NCBI GenBank assembly: GCA_012035435.1
Contig: JAAUPH010000102.1
Location: forward strand, 1-7,876
Length of the DNA stretch: 7,876 nt
Direction of reading: 5' to 3'
Source: Sphingopyxis sp.
GTDB lineage: Bacteria; Pseudomonadota; Alphaproteobacteria; Sphingomonadales; Sphingomonadaceae
The first letter of the stretch is position 1. Every line of letters starts with the position of its first letter. The position numbers and the translations under genes are program-made. The notes under the pieces were generated by a model. The model saw only the letters and a list, made by a program, of their open reading frames with translations, ran no database searches and was not told the origin of the DNA. Of this stretch, positions 7,786 through 7,876 are shown piece after piece.

Positions 7786-7876
7786 ATCGCCGTAGTCCCA
7801 GGGTGGATCGGCGTAGATGACCCGGAACTTCCCCTCGGGCAGCGGGGGCCGCGGCGCGACCGCCTTTCGGTGCTGC
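7786..7876 (-). pseudogene. Fragment of an MT-A70-type DNA adenine methyltransferase (antisense)
   Basis: Read on the minus strand from the right edge: PLPEGKFRVIYADPPWDYGD. The DPPW motif (7798-7809) preceded by '.YR/FRVIYA' is the catalytic motif IV of MT-A70 family N6-adenine methyltransferases, common on phages and mobile elements. After DYGD the frame becomes unlike the family and meets TAA at 7759-7761. The rest of the gene would lie beyond the window on one side and is missing on the other. Confidence 0.6.

Larger units (their letters stand above)
7186..7876 (+). other. Stop-free composite frame running off the right edge
   Basis: After the TGA at 7183-7185, this frame has no stop to the end of the window (230 codons). 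It is not one protein. It joins in frame, in order, a peptidase S51-like piece, a VCBS-like piece, a dockerin-like piece and a CoxL-like piece, then runs antisense through an MT-A70-like piece. No start codon with a ribosome binding site is seen. Bases 7196-7270 between the IclR piece and the S51 piece are unassigned. I list it so that nobody reads it as a multidomain protein. Confidence 0.6.

Noticed and set aside
7030..7876. A new multidomain system (regulator, cyanophycinase, dockerin, dehydrogenase, methyltransferase).
   Set aside because: Each piece is a small internal fragment without its active-domain context; a chimera is the simpler explanation.
7030..7876. Integron cassette array.
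   Set aside because: No attC-like sites, no integrase, and no complete cassettes between the joins.

Overview
The window is GC-rich alphaproteobacterial DNA, most likely from a sphingomonad (Sphingomonadales, Sphingopyxis/Sphingomonas-like). The evidence is the SecA and QueA protein sequences, the codon usage, and the small palindromic intergenic repeats of a type that recurs in sphingomonad genomes (CTTCG-N5-CTCAG and CCCCGGG-N5-CCCGGGG). This placement is by recognition, not by a database search.

Layout, all genes on the + strand. (1) 2-604: 3' part of a protein with two TonB-C-terminal-like repeats, cut by the left window edge. (2) 666-932: a MITE-like element with 33-bp terminal inverted repeats and no transposase. 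(3) 1007-1279: a small predicted exported protein of unknown function. (4) 1396-4142: secA, the ATPase of the Sec translocon, complete except for one missing base after 3063 that splits it into two open frames. (5) 4161-4247: a near-perfect inverted repeat. (6) 4274-5008: a TSUP (TauE/SafE) family membrane permease. (7) 5009-5408: an intergenic stretch with two palindromes and a run of 13 C. (8) 5409-6125: an exported cyclophilin-type peptidyl-prolyl isomerase. (9) 6142-6219: two facing hairpin repeats, the first followed by a T7 run. (10) 6249 onward: queA (queuosine biosynthesis), normal up to about 7046.

From about 7030 to the end the sequence stops making sense as one genome. In about 830 bases I recognise pieces of six unrelated protein families: IclR-type regulator, peptidase S51/cyanophycinase-like, FG-GAP/VCBS-like, planctomycete-type dockerin, CoxL/xanthine-dehydrogenase-type molybdopterin subunit, and (antisense) an MT-A70 adenine methyltransferase. 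Each piece is roughly 50-170 bp and none has a gene start or end. This looks like a chimeric contig end built from short metagenomic fragments, not a biological system. The secA frameshift also looks more like a sequence error than biology, because secA is essential.

Working together: SecA drives Sec export, and the cyclophilin and the small exported protein are probable Sec substrates. QueA belongs to tRNA modification. I do not see a new defence, mobile or metabolic system in the reliable part (1 to about 7030). The points most worth checking are the chimeric end, the secA lesion, the MITE and the palindromic repeats.
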